Program-made: the position numbers and the translations under genes | Notes under the pieces: model-generated | What the model saw: the letters and a program-made list of their open reading frames with translations, nothing else | The model's database searches: none | Told to the model about the DNA's origin: nothing | In this document: positions 44,722 through 57,030 of the stretch, piece by piece | Position numbering within the stretch: the stretch's first letter is position 1 | Layout: each line of letters starts with the position of its first letter | NCBI GenBank assembly: GCA_022824395.1 | Contig: JAJDZX010000030.1 | Location: 1-64,000 of the forward strand | Direction of reading: 5' to 3' | Origin: Alphaproteobacteria bacterium | Lineage (GTDB): Bacteria > Pseudomonadota > Alphaproteobacteria > TMED109 | Length of the DNA: 64,000 nucleotides

Positions 44722-47115
44722 AGTTCACGCTGTCCTGGCTCCGGGAACATCTCGAGACCGATGCCACCCTCCCGGATATCGCCGACCGCCTGACCGCGAT
44801 CGGGCTGGAAATCGAGGCGGTGGAGGATCGCCGGGAGGCGCTGGCGCCCTTCGTGGTCGCCCGGGTGGCGGAGGCCCGGCCCCATCCCAACGCCGACCGG
44901 CTCAGCGTCTGCACCGTCGACGCCGGCGGCGGCACCGTGCCGGTCGTCTGCGGCGCGCCCAACGCCCGGACCGGCATGAAGGCCGTGTTCGCACCGATCG
45001 GTACGCACATTCCGGGGAGCGGCATCACGCTGTCGGAAAAGACGATCCGCGGCGTGACCGGGCAGGGCATGCTCTGCTCGGCCTACGAGCTGGGACTGGG
45101 CGAGGACCACGACGGCATCATCGAGCTCCCGCAGGACGCCCCGGTCGGCCAAGCGTACGCGCCATGGGCGGGAGCCGACGACCCCGTCCTTGAAATCGCG
45201 CTCACGCCCAACCGAGGGGACTGCGCCAGCGTCCGGGGAATCGCACGCGATCTGGCCGCCGCCGGCGTCGGCAGGCTGCGCGAGCTTCCCGTCGAGCCCG
45301 TAGCCGGCTCGTACGGGAGTCCCGTCGCCTGGCTTCGAGCCCTCGACGAGCGCGGCGACGCCTGCCCCCTGGTGACCGGCCGGTACTTCCGGAACGTGAC
45401 CAACGGTCCCAGTCCGGAGTGGATGCAACGCCGGCTCCAGGCCGTCGGGCTCCGCCCGATTTCCGCACTGGTTGACATCACGAACTACGTCACCCTCGAT
45501 CGCGGTCGGCCCCTGCACGTGTTCGACGCGGACAAGGTGAGCGGGGATCTCCGGATGCGGATGGCGCGGGCCGGCGAGTCGCTGACCGCGCTCGACGGGA
45601 ACACGTACGCGCTCGACCCCGACATCACGGTGATCGCCGATGAGGCGCACGTGTGCGCCATCGGCGGCATCATGGGCGGCGAGGAAACCGGTTGCTCGGC
45701 GGAGACGCGCAATGTCTTCCTGGAGGTCGCCCTGTTCGATCCCGTCCGGACCGCCCGGTCGGGCCGCCGCCTGGGGATCCTCTCGGACGCGCGCTACCGC
45801 TTCGAGCGCGGCGTGGATCCGACGTCGGCGGACTGGGGCGTTCACGAGGCGACCCGACTGATCCTCGAGCTGTGCGGGGGGGAGGCGAGCGAGATCGTCC
45901 GGGCCGGCGCGATGCCGCCGGTACCCGCGCCGGTGTCCTTCCGGCCCGGCCATGTGGCGTCCCTCGGGGGCGTGACCGTGCCCGAGCAGCGCCAGGCCGC
46001 CATCCTCGACGGGCTCGGATTCGGCGTCGAGCGCGCCGCAGCGGACTGGCAGGTCACGCCGCCCGTCTGGCGTCCCGACATCGATGGCGAGGCTGACCTG
46101 GTTGAAGAGATTCTTCGGATCCACGGCTTCGACACGATCCCCGAGACGCCCGTGGAACGGACGGGTGTGCTGCCGGAACGGGCGGCCGGACCCGCCGTCG
46201 TGCAGGCCGCCCGCGTGCGCTCGGCGCTCACGGCGCGGGGGCTCGACGAGACCGTGACGTTCTCCTTCGTGAGTGCCGAACTGGCCAGCGCCTTTGGGGG
46301 CGGCGACGAGTCGCTGCAGCTCGCCAACCCGATCTCGCCCGAACTCGACACGATGCGACCCTCCATCCTGCCGTCGCTGCTGAGCGCCGCCGCCGCCAAC
46401 GCGGCGCGCGGGGTACGCGACACCGGCCTGTTTGAGGTGGGGGCCGCCTACCGAGACGCCACGCCGGAGGGCGAACGTCGCGCCGCCGGATGCCTGCGCT
46501 TCGGGAACGCCGCGCCGCGCCACTGGGCGGAGGCCGTGCGGGCGGTCGACCTGTTCGACGCCAAGGCCGACGCCGAGGCGGCCCTCGCCGCCGCCGGGGC
46601 GCCGGTCGCCAGGCTGCAGGCGCGCGCGGAAGCGCCCGCATGGTTCCATCCGGGCCACTCGGGGGTGCTGGCGCTCGGCCCGGCCATCCTCGCCGCGTTC
46701 GGGGAGCTACACCCGCGGCTGCTGGGGAGCGCCGGGCTCGACCTGCCGGTGGCGGCGGCCGAGATCTTCCTCGACGCCGTGCCGTCCAGCCGCCGGAAAT
46801 CGGGGAACCGGGGGGCGCTGGCAAGGCACAGCCTGATGCCGCTGACGCGCGACTTCGCATTTCTCGTGCCGGCCTCGACGCCGGCCGCGACCGTGGTGCG
46901 TGCCGCCGCGCGGGCCGAGCCAAAGCTCGTGAGCCGCGTGGATGTCTTCGACGTATGGGAAGGCGACGACCTGCCTCCCGACATGAAGTCGGTGGCGATC
47001 GAGGTCGTGCTCCAGCCCCAGGACCAGCCGCTGGACGACGCCGCGATCCAGCGCACGGCGGACGCCATCGTCGACGCCGTCGCCAAGGGCGCGGGCGGGC
47101 AGCTTCGAGGGGGAC

Positions 47116-47123
<8 letters not shown>
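44718..47123 (+). CDS. pheT: Phenylalanyl-tRNA synthetase beta subunit
   Basis: The 801-residue subunit binds tRNA-Phe and edits mischarged tyrosine. It has an N-terminal tRNA-binding OB fold (about residues 40-150, with [12 protein letters not shown]), the B3/B4 editing region ([22 protein letters not shown]), and a B5 domain. A catalytic-like core follows, then a C-terminal FDX-ACB domain with [10 protein letters not shown]. The length is typical. Its end overlaps the lepA start by eight bases, an unusual extension of the pheST operon into lepA. Confidence 0.96.
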
Positions 47124-48933
<1,810 letters not shown>

Positions 48934-49066
48934 ACTGGCGGCGCACTGCCGCGGTTCGTGCGTGCGGCTGGACGGGGGCGCCCGCCGGACCGGCGCCGCC
49001 TCGCCGGTCCCTGCAGCACGGCGGGCGCGCGGCGGCGAGCAGCCTTCTGTGGAGAGTTGGGTCACC

Positions 49067-50431
49067 ATGAGCGACACCGTGAAGTACGTCTTGGCAGAGG
49101 ACCGCATTCCGCGGTCCTGGTACAACATCCAGGCGGACCTGCCGGAACCCCTGCCGCCGGTCCTGCACCCCGGAACCGGCCAGCCCATCGGGCCGGACGA
49201 TCTCGCTCCGCTGTTCCCGATGGCCCTGATCGGCCAAGAGGTCTCGACCGAACGCGACATCGAGATCCCCGAACCGGTGCGGCAGATCTACCGCCAGTGG
49301 CGTCCCAGTCCGCTATACCGGGCCCGGCGGCTCGAGGCAGCCCTCGATACCCCCGCCAAGATCTACTACAAGTACGAAGGCGGGAGCCCGGCCGGCAGCC
49401 ACAAGCCAAACACGGCGGTGGCGCAGGCGTTCTACAACAAGGACGCCGGCACCAAGCGCATCGCGACGGAAACCGGCGCGGGCCAGTGGGGGTCGTCACT
49501 GGCCTACGCGGGCAGCCTCTTCGGACTGGACATCGACGTCTACATGGTCCGGGTGAGCTTCGAGCAGAAGCCCTACCGGAAGGCGATGATGGAGAGCTAC
49601 GGGGCGCGCTGCGTCGCGAGCCCGTCCACGGAGACGCAGGCCGGCCGCGCGGTGCTCGAGGAGCACCCAGACTCGACCGGGAGCCTCGGGATCGCCATCT
49701 CGGAAGCCGTGGAAGTGGCGGCCCAGAACGAGGACACCAAGTACTCGCTCGGCAGCGTCCTCAACCATGTCCTGCTGCATCAAACGGTGGTCGGGCAGGA
49801 GGCCCTGGAACAGATGCACATGGCCGGGAACTACCCGGACATCCTGGTCGGCTGCACCGGCGGGGGCAGCAACTTTGCCGGGATGGTGAATCCGTTTCTC
49901 GGCCGGCAGCTGCGCGGCGGCCCCAAGGTCCGGATCGTTGCGGTCGAGCCGGCGGCATGTCCCTCGCTGACCCGGGGCAAGTACGCCTACGACTTCGGCG
50001 ACACCGGGCATCTCACGCCGCTCGTGAAGATGCACACGCTGGGCTCGACCTTCGTGCCGCCGGGATTTCACGCGGGCGGCCTGCGTTATCACGGCATGGC
50101 TCCGCTCGTCAGCCACCTACACCACCTCGGCCTGATCGAAGCCCGCGCCTACCACCAGAAGGAGTGTTTCGCCGCCGGGGTGCAGTTCGCCCGCACCGAG
50201 GGGATCGTCCCGGCCCCGGAAGCGACGCACGCCGTCAAGGGGGCCATCGACGAAGCCATGAAGTGCCGCGCCGCCGGGGCCGGGCGCACGATCCTCTTCA
50301 ACCTGTGCGGCCACGGCCACTTCGACATGCAGGCGTACAGCGACTACTTCGCCGGCGACCTGACCGATCAGGCCTACGACGAAGGGGAGCTCGCGATGGC
50401 ATTGGCGGGCCTGCCATCCGTCGCAGCTTAG
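49067..50431 (+). CDS. TrpB2-type tryptophan synthase beta-like protein
   Basis: This is a 454-residue PLP-dependent fold type II enzyme. [12 protein letters not shown] contains the PLP lysine, [12 protein letters not shown] lies at the active site, and [10 protein letters not shown] is the phosphate-binding loop. Length and the N-terminal extension of about 60 residues mark the TrpB2 class, which typically acts without TrpA and may use serine and indole or another nucleophile. No trpA is adjacent. GGAGAG precedes ATG 49067; longer frames upstream are rejected. Confidence 0.88.
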   Translation: MSDTVKYVLAEDRIPRSWYNIQADLPEPLPPVLHPGTGQPIGPDDLAPLFPMALIGQEVSTERDIEIPEPVRQIYRQWRPSPLYRARRLEAALDTPAKIYYKYEGGSPAGSHKPNTAVAQAFYNKDAGTKRIATETGAGQWGSSLAYAGSLFGLDIDVYMVRVSFEQKPYRKAMMESYGARCVASPSTETQAGRAVLEEHPDSTGSLGIAISEAVEVAAQNEDTKYSLGSVLNHVLLHQTVVGQEALEQMHMAGNYPDILVGCTGGGSNFAGMVNPFLGRQLRGGPKVRIVAVEPAACPSLTRGKYAYDFGDTGHLTPLVKMHTLGSTFVPPGFHAGGLRYHGMAPLVSHLHHLGLIEARAYHQKECFAAGVQFARTEGIVPAPEATHAVKGAIDEAMKCRAAGAGRTILFNLCGHGHFDMQAYSDYFAGDLTDQAYDEGELAMALAGLPSVAA

Positions 50432-50559
50432 TCTGGCCGGGGCTCTCCATCGGTCTTCCGGGAAGGGTTCGGGCCGGCCGAGGCCGCGGCGGCCGTCTCG
50501 TCACGTCCCCCCGGCAGGCTCTACACTGAGCTTCCTCCGGCTACCGGAGTTCGCGTCCC

Positions 50560-51192
50560 ATGGACATCCATTTCCACGAAGGTGATCTGCCTTCCGGCCT
50601 GACGTTTCCCGACGGGGCGGCGGTCGACACCGAGTCGATGGGACTCGCCGCGGCCCGGGACCGGCTTTGCCTCGCGCAGGTCTCGGCCGGCGATCGCACC
50701 GTGCACCTGGTCCGCTTCCGCCGGGGCGCCTACGAGGCGCCCCGCCTCAAGGCCCTGCTGGAGGACCGTGACACGCTAAAGCTGTACCACTTTGCCAGGG
50801 CGGACATGACGACGCTCCAGCATCACCTCGGAGTCCGGTCGTACCCCAACTACTGCACCAAGATCGCTTCCCGGTTCGCACGGACCTATACCGATCGCCA
50901 CGGCCTCAAGGATCTTTGCAAGGAGCTCCTCGGCGTCGACATCTCCAAGCAGCAGCAGCAGACCGATTGGGGCGCGGAGACACTGACGCCCCAGCAGCAG
51001 CGCTACGCCGCAACCGACGTGCTGCACCTGCACCGGCTTCGCAGCATCCTCGACGACATGCTGGCGCGCGAAGGCCGCCAGGATCTCGCGCTCCAGTGTT
51101 TCGAGTTCCTGCCCGCCCGGGTCACCCTGGATCTCATGGGGTGGGCCGACGCAGACCCGTTCTCGCACGACATGTACCCCAATCGCCCGTGA
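50560..51192 (+). CDS. nrnC: DEDD-type 3'-5' exoribonuclease, NrnC-like
   Basis: The 210-residue single-domain relative of RNase D lacks HRDC domains. Exo I is AVDTESMG with the first Asp and Glu, Exo II is in LYHFARADM, and Exo III is YAATDVLHLHRL. The segment YCTKIASRFARTYTDRHGLKDL and SKQQQQTDWGAETL are characteristic of alphaproteobacterial NrnC, which degrades diribonucleotides, including pGpG from cyclic di-GMP. It lies directly before kdsD, with one base between. Confidence 0.88.
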   Translation: MDIHFHEGDLPSGLTFPDGAAVDTESMGLAAARDRLCLAQVSAGDRTVHLVRFRRGAYEAPRLKALLEDRDTLKLYHFARADMTTLQHHLGVRSYPNYCTKIASRFARTYTDRHGLKDLCKELLGVDISKQQQQTDWGAETLTPQQQRYAATDVLHLHRLRSILDDMLAREGRQDLALQCFEFLPARVTLDLMGWADADPFSHDMYPNRP

Positions 51193-51193
51193 C

Positions 51194-52192
51194 ATGACCT
51201 CCGCGATGAGCAGGGCGGCAGACGGCCCACGGCCCGCGCACACCTCCGACCTCGCCATCGCCCGCCGGGTGGTGCAGGCCGAGGCCGAGGGACTGGGGGT
51301 GCTTGCGGCCGCGATCGGACCGGCATTCCAGGCTGCCGCCGACGTCCTTGCAGCAACCCAGGGGCGGGTGATCGTGACCGGCATGGGCAAGTCCGGACAC
51401 ATCGCCCGCAAGGTTGCTTCCACACTGGCCTCGACCGGCACGCCGGCCTACTTCGTGCATGCCGCCGAGGCCAGCCACGGCGACCTCGGCATGATCGCAC
51501 CGACCGATACGGTGCTGGCGTTCTCGAATTCCGGCGAAACCGCCGAACTGTCGGATCTGCTGGCCTACGTGCGCCGCTTCCGGATTCCGCTCGTCGCCAT
51601 CACCAGCGTCGCCACCAGCACGCTGGCCACGACGGCGGACGCCGCCATCGTCCTGCCAGACGTCCCCGAAGCCTGCCCCATCGGGCTCGCCCCGACGGTT
51701 TCCACGACCCTGGCCATCGCCGCCGGCGACGCTCTCGCCGCCGTGCTGCTGGAGCGTGGCGGCTTCACGGCCGAGGAATTTCGCGGCCTGCATCCGGGGG
51801 GCCGGCTCGGTGCCCGACTCGTTCGGGTCGCCGACCTCATGCACACCGGCCCGGCCCTCCCGCTGGTCGACGAACGCGCCCCGATGCGCGAAACCCTCCT
51901 CCTGATGACGGAAAAGGGTCTCGGATGTGCCGGCGTCACCGGCTCAGACGGCCGGCTGACCGGTGCCGTCACCGACGGCGACCTCCGCCGGAACATGGCG
52001 CCCGATCTCCTCGAACGGCTCACCCGCGACATCATGACCAGGAACCCGGCCACGATCCCAGCGGAAGCCCTCGGGGGCGAGGCGCTTGCGAAGATGAACG
52101 AGCGCGGCATCACGAGCCTGTTCGTGACGGAGGATGGGCTCCCGAGCGGCGTGATCCACATGCACGACTGCCTCCGTGCCGGAATCGCATAG
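51194..52192 (+). CDS. kdsD: Arabinose-5-phosphate isomerase KdsD (KpsF/GutQ family)
   Basis: The 332-residue enzyme interconverts ribulose-5-phosphate and arabinose-5-phosphate, the first step toward Kdo. The SIS domain has TGMGKSGHIARK and AFSNSGETAEL, followed by two CBS domains (from about residue 205) with LTRDIMTRNPATI at the junction. It opens the kdsD-lptC-lptA-lptB run. The G of its TAG stop is the first base of the lptC GTG start. Confidence 0.95.
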   Translation: MTSAMSRAADGPRPAHTSDLAIARRVVQAEAEGLGVLAAAIGPAFQAAADVLAATQGRVIVTGMGKSGHIARKVASTLASTGTPAYFVHAAEASHGDLGMIAPTDTVLAFSNSGETAELSDLLAYVRRFRIPLVAITSVATSTLATTADAAIVLPDVPEACPIGLAPTVSTTLAIAAGDALAAVLLERGGFTAEEFRGLHPGGRLGARLVRVADLMHTGPALPLVDERAPMRETLLLMTEKGLGCAGVTGSDGRLTGAVTDGDLRRNMAPDLLERLTRDIMTRNPATIPAEALGGEALAKMNERGITSLFVTEDGLPSGVIHMHDCLRAGIA

Positions 52193-52842
52193 TGGCCGCC
52201 TCCGGGCCCCCGGCCGTATTCCCGCACGGTTGGGACAGCCAGCGCCGCCGCAACCACCGCCCGCCCGCCCGTTCGCGCCCGCACGTGTTGCGGGCGATCA
52301 AGCTGCTGCTGTTGCTGGGCGGGCTGGGCTCAATCGTGATGATTATGCTGTGGGATACGGGCCGTCCCCCCGGCGTCGAGGGTGTGCCGGGGGCTTCCTC
52401 GTCCGCGCCGCGCCACGTCATGTCGGGCGCTCGGTTGGTCGGGACCGACATCGAGGGTCGCCGGTACCGGGTCACCGCGGCCCAGGTATTCGAGGATTCC
52501 GGCGACGCGGAGGTCGTCCGTCTGGATGACCTCCGCGCCCGGTTCTTTTCTGGTACAAGAGAAGTCTCCCTCACGGCTGGCGAAGGCCGATACGAGACGT
52601 CTGCACGCCGCATGGTGATGTCCGGCGGTGTGCGCATGGATACCGAGGACGGGACAGTGCTCGAAACCAGATCGTCTGCCTATTTCCCGGACCGGGGCCT
52701 CGTGGAAGGTGCCGAGCCCGTGCGCGTGGCGGGACCCTGGGGTACCGTACGCGCCGGTGGTTTCCGGTTCGACACCCTGTCCGGAACGCTCACCTTCACC
52801 GGCCGGCCGCAGCTCCAGTTGAACCCTGGCGGCGACTCCTAG
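52192..52842 (+). CDS. lptC: LPS export ABC transporter periplasmic protein LptC
   Basis: The 216-residue bitopic inner-membrane protein passes lipopolysaccharide from LptBFG to LptA. A basic Pro-rich cytoplasmic stretch is followed by one helix (IKLLLLLGGLGSIVMIML, about residues 38-56), then a periplasmic beta-jellyroll with LVGTDIEGRRYRVTA and EGRYETSARRMVMSGGV. The start is GTG 52192, overlapping the kdsD stop. Context with lptA and lptB makes the call firm despite low sequence conservation. Confidence 0.88.
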   Translation: MAASGPPAVFPHGWDSQRRRNHRPPARSRPHVLRAIKLLLLLGGLGSIVMIMLWDTGRPPGVEGVPGASSSAPRHVMSGARLVGTDIEGRRYRVTAAQVFEDSGDAEVVRLDDLRARFFSGTREVSLTAGEGRYETSARRMVMSGGVRMDTEDGTVLETRSSAYFPDRGLVEGAEPVRVAGPWGTVRAGGFRFDTLSGTLTFTGRPQLQLNPGGDS

Positions 52843-52844
52843 CG

Positions 52845-53366
52845 GTGCCATTCCGGCTTTCCCTCCTCTGCGCGGCCGTGGTGGCCGCCGGCACCATTCT
52901 TGCGCCATTGGGAACGACCGTCCGGGCGGAAGACGGGCACGATTTCGGTCCGACCGAGATCACTGCGGACACGCTCGAATGGAACGAGGAGGCCGCAGTG
53001 GCCACCGCGGTCGGCAATGCGGTGGCCCGGCAGACGGGACGGACCCTCCGGGCGGAACAGTTCGTCGCCCATGCAATCCGCAGCGAGGACGGGTCCGTGG
53101 ACCAGATCGGGCTGATCGAGGCGACGGGTGGCGTGATCTACGAGACCGCGGCGGAACGGGCCCGCGGCGACGCCGGGCGCTACGACCTCGTTGCCGGGGT
53201 CATCACCCTCACCGGCGAGGTGGAGTTGGAGCGCGATGGCAATCTGCTGCGCGGGGCGATCCTCACGATCGATCTGGTGAACGGGACCAGCCAGGTGACC
53301 GGCGAGGGGGACGAGCGGCCGTCGCTGCAGTTCGGCACCGCCGACGACGAGGACGCCGCACGGTGA
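52845..53366 (+). CDS. lptA: LPS transport periplasmic protein LptA
   Basis: The 173-residue protein has a cleavable signal peptide (hydrophobic residues 5-21, likely cut after VRA) and an OstA-like jellyroll. Its repeats ITADTLEWNEEAAVATAVGNAVA and YDLVAGVITLTGEVELERDGNLLRG are typical. It bridges the periplasm between LptC and LptD. GTG 52845 starts two bases after the lptC stop. The TGA overlaps the lptB GTG (GTGA). Confidence 0.9.
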   Translation: MPFRLSLLCAAVVAAGTILAPLGTTVRAEDGHDFGPTEITADTLEWNEEAAVATAVGNAVARQTGRTLRAEQFVAHAIRSEDGSVDQIGLIEATGGVIYETAAERARGDAGRYDLVAGVITLTGEVELERDGNLLRGAILTIDLVNGTSQVTGEGDERPSLQFGTADDEDAAR

Positions 53367-54127
53367 CAGATCGCGCGGCGGCACCGCTCAAGGTGATCCA
53401 GGGAAGCGAGGGCCTCATCGCCGAGAACCTGACCCACCGGATTCGAAAACGCCTGGTGATCAGCAACGTCTCCCTGCGACTGGCCCGGGGCGAAGCCGTC
53501 GCACTGCTAGGTCCCAACGGTGCCGGCAAGACCACCACGTTTCATCTGCTGGCAGGGCTGCGACCCACCGACTCGGGCTCCATCCGGCTGGACGGCCACA
53601 ACATCACCCGCTGGCCGCTCTACCGTCGGGCACGGCACGGCATCGGCTATCTCGCTCAGCAACCCTCGATCTTTCGCAACATGTCGGTCGAGGGAAACAT
53701 CCGAGCCGCCCTCGAAACGGTGGAACCCGTGGTGTCGCGTCGTGAGCAGACGCTCGACGAGCTCCTGACCGACTTCTCGTTGCTGCACATACGCAAGGCC
53801 TCGGCGCTCGTGCTTTCCGGCGGTGAACGGCGCCGGGTCGAGATCGCACGGGCCCTGGCGTGCCGCCCCAGTTACCTCCTGCTGGACGAGCCGCTCGCCG
53901 GGATCGATCCGATCTTCGTGGGCGAGATGCGGAACCTGATCATGCATATCCGCGACCGTGGCATCGGCGTGCTCATCACGGATCACAACGTGCGGGACGC
54001 GCTGGACATCGTTGACCGCGCCTACGTACTCCACGATGGCCGGGTCCTGTGCCACGGTCCGCCCCGCGACATCGTTGCCAACGATGACGTTCGACGGGTC
54101 TACCTCGGCGACCGTTTTCGCATGTAA
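53363..54127 (+). CDS. lptB: LPS export ATPase LptB
   Basis: The 254-residue ABC ATPase powers LPS extraction with LptF and LptG. Walker A GPNGAGKTTT, the Q-loop in YLAQQPSIFRNMSVEGN, the signature LSGGERRRVEIA, Walker B LLLDEPLAGIDP and the switch His in ITDHNVRD are all present. A short N-terminal extension precedes the fold. GTG 53363 overlaps the lptA stop. The gene is followed eight bases later by rpoN, the classical order. Confidence 0.95.
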   Translation: MTDRAAAPLKVIQGSEGLIAENLTHRIRKRLVISNVSLRLARGEAVALLGPNGAGKTTTFHLLAGLRPTDSGSIRLDGHNITRWPLYRRARHGIGYLAQQPSIFRNMSVEGNIRAALETVEPVVSRREQTLDELLTDFSLLHIRKASALVLSGGERRRVEIARALACRPSYLLLDEPLAGIDPIFVGEMRNLIMHIRDRGIGVLITDHNVRDALDIVDRAYVLHDGRVLCHGPPRDIVANDDVRRVYLGDRFRM

Positions 54128-54135
54128 GGTCGCCC

Positions 54136-55527
54136 GTGCGTGCCGCCCCCGGTCTCCGGATCGGTATCAGCCAGCGACTCACGATGACCCCGCAACTGCT
54201 GGAATCGGTCCGGCTCCTGCAGCACGCGGGCGCTGATCTGAATCGGTACGTGGACGAGCAGCTCGCCTCGAATCCGCTCCTCGACCGAGCCGAACCGGAC
54301 CATGGGGACCGCAAGGCGGCAGCGCTCGACTCCTGGTCGGACACCGGCGTCGTGTGGGCCCGTCCATCAGGCGGGCGGGCCTCGTTCACGGACGAGCTGG
54401 AGGCGGGCCAGCCGGACCTTCGCGCACACCTGGCAGAGCAGGCGAACGTCGATCTGCCGCCGGACGACCGGGCGATCGCGGATCTTCTGATCGACCTGGT
54501 CGACGCAAGCGGCTACCTCGCCGATTTCGACCCCCTTGAGATCGCGGAGTTGTCACGGACGACGGTGGCCGATGTGCTGCGTGTCCTGGGGCAGCTGCAG
54601 ACGTTCGACCCGCCCGGGGTCTGCGCCCGGTCGCTGGCCGAGTGCCTGCGGCTTCAACTGGTGTTCCGCGAGTCCGACTCCCCGAAGATGCTCCTCCTGC
54701 TCGATCATCTCGACCTTGTGGGCGAAGGCGCCGATGACGAGCTCTGTGTCATCGTCGGTGTTTCGATCGAGAACCTCCGGGCGCTGCTGGCAGAGCTGCG
54801 GTCGCTGAATCCGAGACCCGGTCTGGCGTTTGCCAGCCGGCGCGAATTCCTCGGCGCCCCGGACATCGTCGCAACGCCGAGTGCCGATGGCTGGAGGATT
54901 GAGCTCAACCCTGCGTGCTTTCCGCGGATCTATGCGGACCGGGCGGGGTACCTCGCAGCGCGGGCGCATCCCGGCGGCGGGACGGACGGCGGTTCACTCG
55001 CCCGCCAGTGGCAGGAGGCGGCCTGGCTGATCCGGGCCCTGCGGCAGCGGGCCCAGTCGGTCTACCGGGTAGCCAGCGTCCTGGTCCGCATCCAGGAGGA
55101 TTACGTGCGCCACGGCGCGAGTCACCGCCGGCCGCTGTCGCTTCGAACTGTCGGCGGGCTGGTCGACCTGCACGAGAGCACCGTCAGCCGGGTGGTGGCC
55201 AACAAGACCATGGCGACGCCGCGGGGGACCGTCCCCCTGCGGTCGTTCTTTGACCGCCGGCTCGGCAGCACCGACGGAGGCGCCGCGCATTCTCCGAGCG
55301 CGGTTCGCGCGCGGATTCAGGCGCTCATCGATGCCGAGGGCCCCGATCGTCCGCCGATGTCCGACCAGCAGATCGTCGGCGCGCTGGCAGCTTCGGGCGT
55401 CCAGGTGGCCCGGCGCACGGTCGCCAAGTACCGTCGCATGATGCGAATTCCGTCGTCCACGCGGCGCCGGCAGTCGAACCGGCCACCGGCATCACGGGCG
55501 CGCCGGGCGCAGGCCTCCGCGCCGTAG
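54136..55527 (+). CDS. rpoN: RNA polymerase sigma-54 factor
   Basis: The 463-residue alternative sigma factor recognises -24/-12 promoters and needs bacterial enhancer-binding proteins. Region I is Gln/Leu-rich (LTMTPQLLESVRLLQ near residue 16), the core-binding domain follows, then the helix-turn-helix (VDLHESTVSRVVANK). The RpoN box ARRTVAKYRR lies close to residue 430, with a 30-residue basic Ser/Arg tail. The start is GTG 54136. The hpf gene, usually next, is missing, and ptsN follows after 131 bases. Confidence 0.95.
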   Translation: MRAAPGLRIGISQRLTMTPQLLESVRLLQHAGADLNRYVDEQLASNPLLDRAEPDHGDRKAAALDSWSDTGVVWARPSGGRASFTDELEAGQPDLRAHLAEQANVDLPPDDRAIADLLIDLVDASGYLADFDPLEIAELSRTTVADVLRVLGQLQTFDPPGVCARSLAECLRLQLVFRESDSPKMLLLLDHLDLVGEGADDELCVIVGVSIENLRALLAELRSLNPRPGLAFASRREFLGAPDIVATPSADGWRIELNPACFPRIYADRAGYLAARAHPGGGTDGGSLARQWQEAAWLIRALRQRAQSVYRVASVLVRIQEDYVRHGASHRRPLSLRTVGGLVDLHESTVSRVVANKTMATPRGTVPLRSFFDRRLGSTDGGAAHSPSAVRARIQALIDAEGPDRPPMSDQQIVGALAASGVQVARRTVAKYRRMMRIPSSTRRRQSNRPPASRARRAQASAP

Positions 55528-55658
55528 CACGGTGTCTTGACTCCGCGTCGCGCTCGGCCCACTTTGATCTTTCCCTGTTGGGTGCTGTCATCTGCCGGTC
55601 CGCGGACATGCGGGGCCGGAAGGTGGTTCTTGCGCGCCGTCGGATCGGAACCGTTCGC

Positions 55659-56129
55659 ATGCAGCTCGGAAGCTTTCTTGCTCCTTCAGCCATCGTCCCG
55701 AGACTGACCGTCAACAGCACGCGGCAGCTGCTGCACACGCTTGCCAAGGTCGGAGCCCGCGAAACCGGGCTCGGGGAACGGGCGATCTTCCAGGCTTTGA
55801 TGGCGCGCGAGCAACGCGGCTCGACCGGGTTTGGCCACGGGGTGGCGTTGCCGCACGCGCGTCTCAAGGGGCTTGCCCGAGTCACCGGCGTCTTCGCGCG
55901 GCTGATGCCGCCCATCGACTTCGACGCACCCGACGGCCGCCCGGTTGAACTGGTGTTCTGCCTGCTGAGTCCGGAACGGGACGATGCCCTGCACCTGGCC
56001 GCACTGGCGACGATCTCGCGACGACTCGGCCGAGCGAGTTTGCGCCGGGTGCTGCGCGGCGCGAACGAGGCGGATGCGATGCACGCGCTGCTGACGGATC
56101 TGGAGCACACCCAGCCCGAGGCCGCATGA
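55659..56129 (+). CDS. ptsN: PTS IIA-like nitrogen regulatory protein PtsN (EIIA-Ntr)
   Basis: The 156-residue phosphocarrier is the output of the nitrogen phosphotransferase system and usually affects potassium uptake and stress genes. The phospho-acceptor His lies in GFGHGVALPHARL. LKVG-like conservation is partly altered (RETGLGERAIFQALMAREQRGSTG is typical). ATG 55659 is preferred because the longer frame (from 55578) adds unlike sequence. It overlaps hprK by four bases. Confidence 0.92.
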   Translation: MQLGSFLAPSAIVPRLTVNSTRQLLHTLAKVGARETGLGERAIFQALMAREQRGSTGFGHGVALPHARLKGLARVTGVFARLMPPIDFDAPDGRPVELVFCLLSPERDDALHLAALATISRRLGRASLRRVLRGANEADAMHALLTDLEHTQPEAA

Positions 56130-56563
56130 CCCGATCCGGTACGTGCGTCGCGGTTGACGGCCGTGGCGTGCTGCTGCAGGGGCCGAGCGGTGCCGGCAAG
56201 TCCGATTTGGCCCTGCGCCTCATCGACGGTGGCGCCGAACTTGTGGCGGACGATCGCGTCGTACTCGAATCGCGCGCCGGCGTGCTCTCGGCCTGCGCAC
56301 CGCCTGCGCTCCGGGGGCTGCTCGAGGTCAGGGGACTCGGCATCTTCCGCCTTCCGTACCGAACCAGCGTTGCGGTGACGCTGATAGCCCGGCTGGGCGG
56401 CGCGCACGACGACCGTCTGCCGCCGCCGAACACGACCACGATCCTCGGGCATGAGCTGCCGGCCATCGAGCTCTCGGGGGAGCGCGCGTCGGCCCCCGCG
56501 CGGGTTCGCCTGGCGCTCGGCACGGCGGTATCGGTGGCCGGGGTGATGGGAGATGCAGCGTGA
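56126..56563 (+). CDS. hprK: HPr kinase/phosphorylase, short alphaproteobacterial form
   Basis: The 145-residue protein has only the C-terminal kinase domain. Walker A GPSGAGKSDLALRLI is near residues 19-33, followed by LVADDRVVLE and LLEVRGLGIFRLPY (the K2-like signature). The N-terminal domain of Firmicute HprK is absent, as is normal for this class. It phosphorylates a Ser on HPr, linking the PTS to two-component control in Rhizobiales. It overlaps both neighbours by four bases. Confidence 0.92.
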   Translation: MTRSGTCVAVDGRGVLLQGPSGAGKSDLALRLIDGGAELVADDRVVLESRAGVLSACAPPALRGLLEVRGLGIFRLPYRTSVAVTLIARLGGAHDDRLPPPNTTTILGHELPAIELSGERASAPARVRLALGTAVSVAGVMGDAA

Positions 56564-57030
56564 GCGAACCGGCCGGTCGTACCGACGAGAAGTTCGATGG
56601 CGTCGGCATCGTGGTGGTCACGCACGGCCGGTTCGGCGCCGAGCTGGTTGCCGCAACCGAGCACGCGGTCGGCAGCATGCCGGCTGTCCGCGTGCTCGAG
56701 GTCGGCCCGACTGACGACATCGAGGAGCGCCGTCGCGCCATTCGGCAGGCGGGCGACGCGGTGAACGCCGGGCGCGGCGTCATCTACATCGTCGACGTGT
56801 TCGGCAGCACGCCAGCCAACCTCACCCGATCGGTCGTGCAGGACACGAAGCCGGACGGGCAGGCCATGATGCTGGCCAACCCCAATCTGGCGGTCATGTA
56901 CAAGCTCGCCGAAGCCCGCGGACGCGACATGCCGCTCGCCGATCTCCTGGATACCGCGCGCTCGGCCGGCCGCAAGAACATGCTGGAACTCGGGGAAGCA
57001 CTGCGGGGCGGCCGGGACGCCACCGAGTGA
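56560..57030 (+). CDS. PTS EIIA-Man-type phosphocarrier protein
   Basis: The 156-residue protein has the mannose-family IIA fold, with the acceptor His in IVVVTHGRFGAELV and later VIYIVDVFGSTPANL. No EIIB or EIIC is encoded nearby, so it is a regulatory rather than a sugar-transport component, as in other Alphaproteobacteria (called ManX, PtsM or EIIA-2). GTG 56560 overlaps the hprK stop, and the end overlaps the ptsH start. Confidence 0.9.
   Translation: MSEPAGRTDEKFDGVGIVVVTHGRFGAELVAATEHAVGSMPAVRVLEVGPTDDIEERRRAIRQAGDAVNAGRGVIYIVDVFGSTPANLTRSVVQDTKPDGQAMMLANPNLAVMYKLAEARGRDMPLADLLDTARSAGRKNMLELGEALRGGRDATE

Noticed and set aside
48958-50529. 523-codon frame overlapping the TrpB2 gene
   Set aside because: It is a shifted shadow of the TrpB2 frame, extremely Arg/Gly-rich, without domain pattern.
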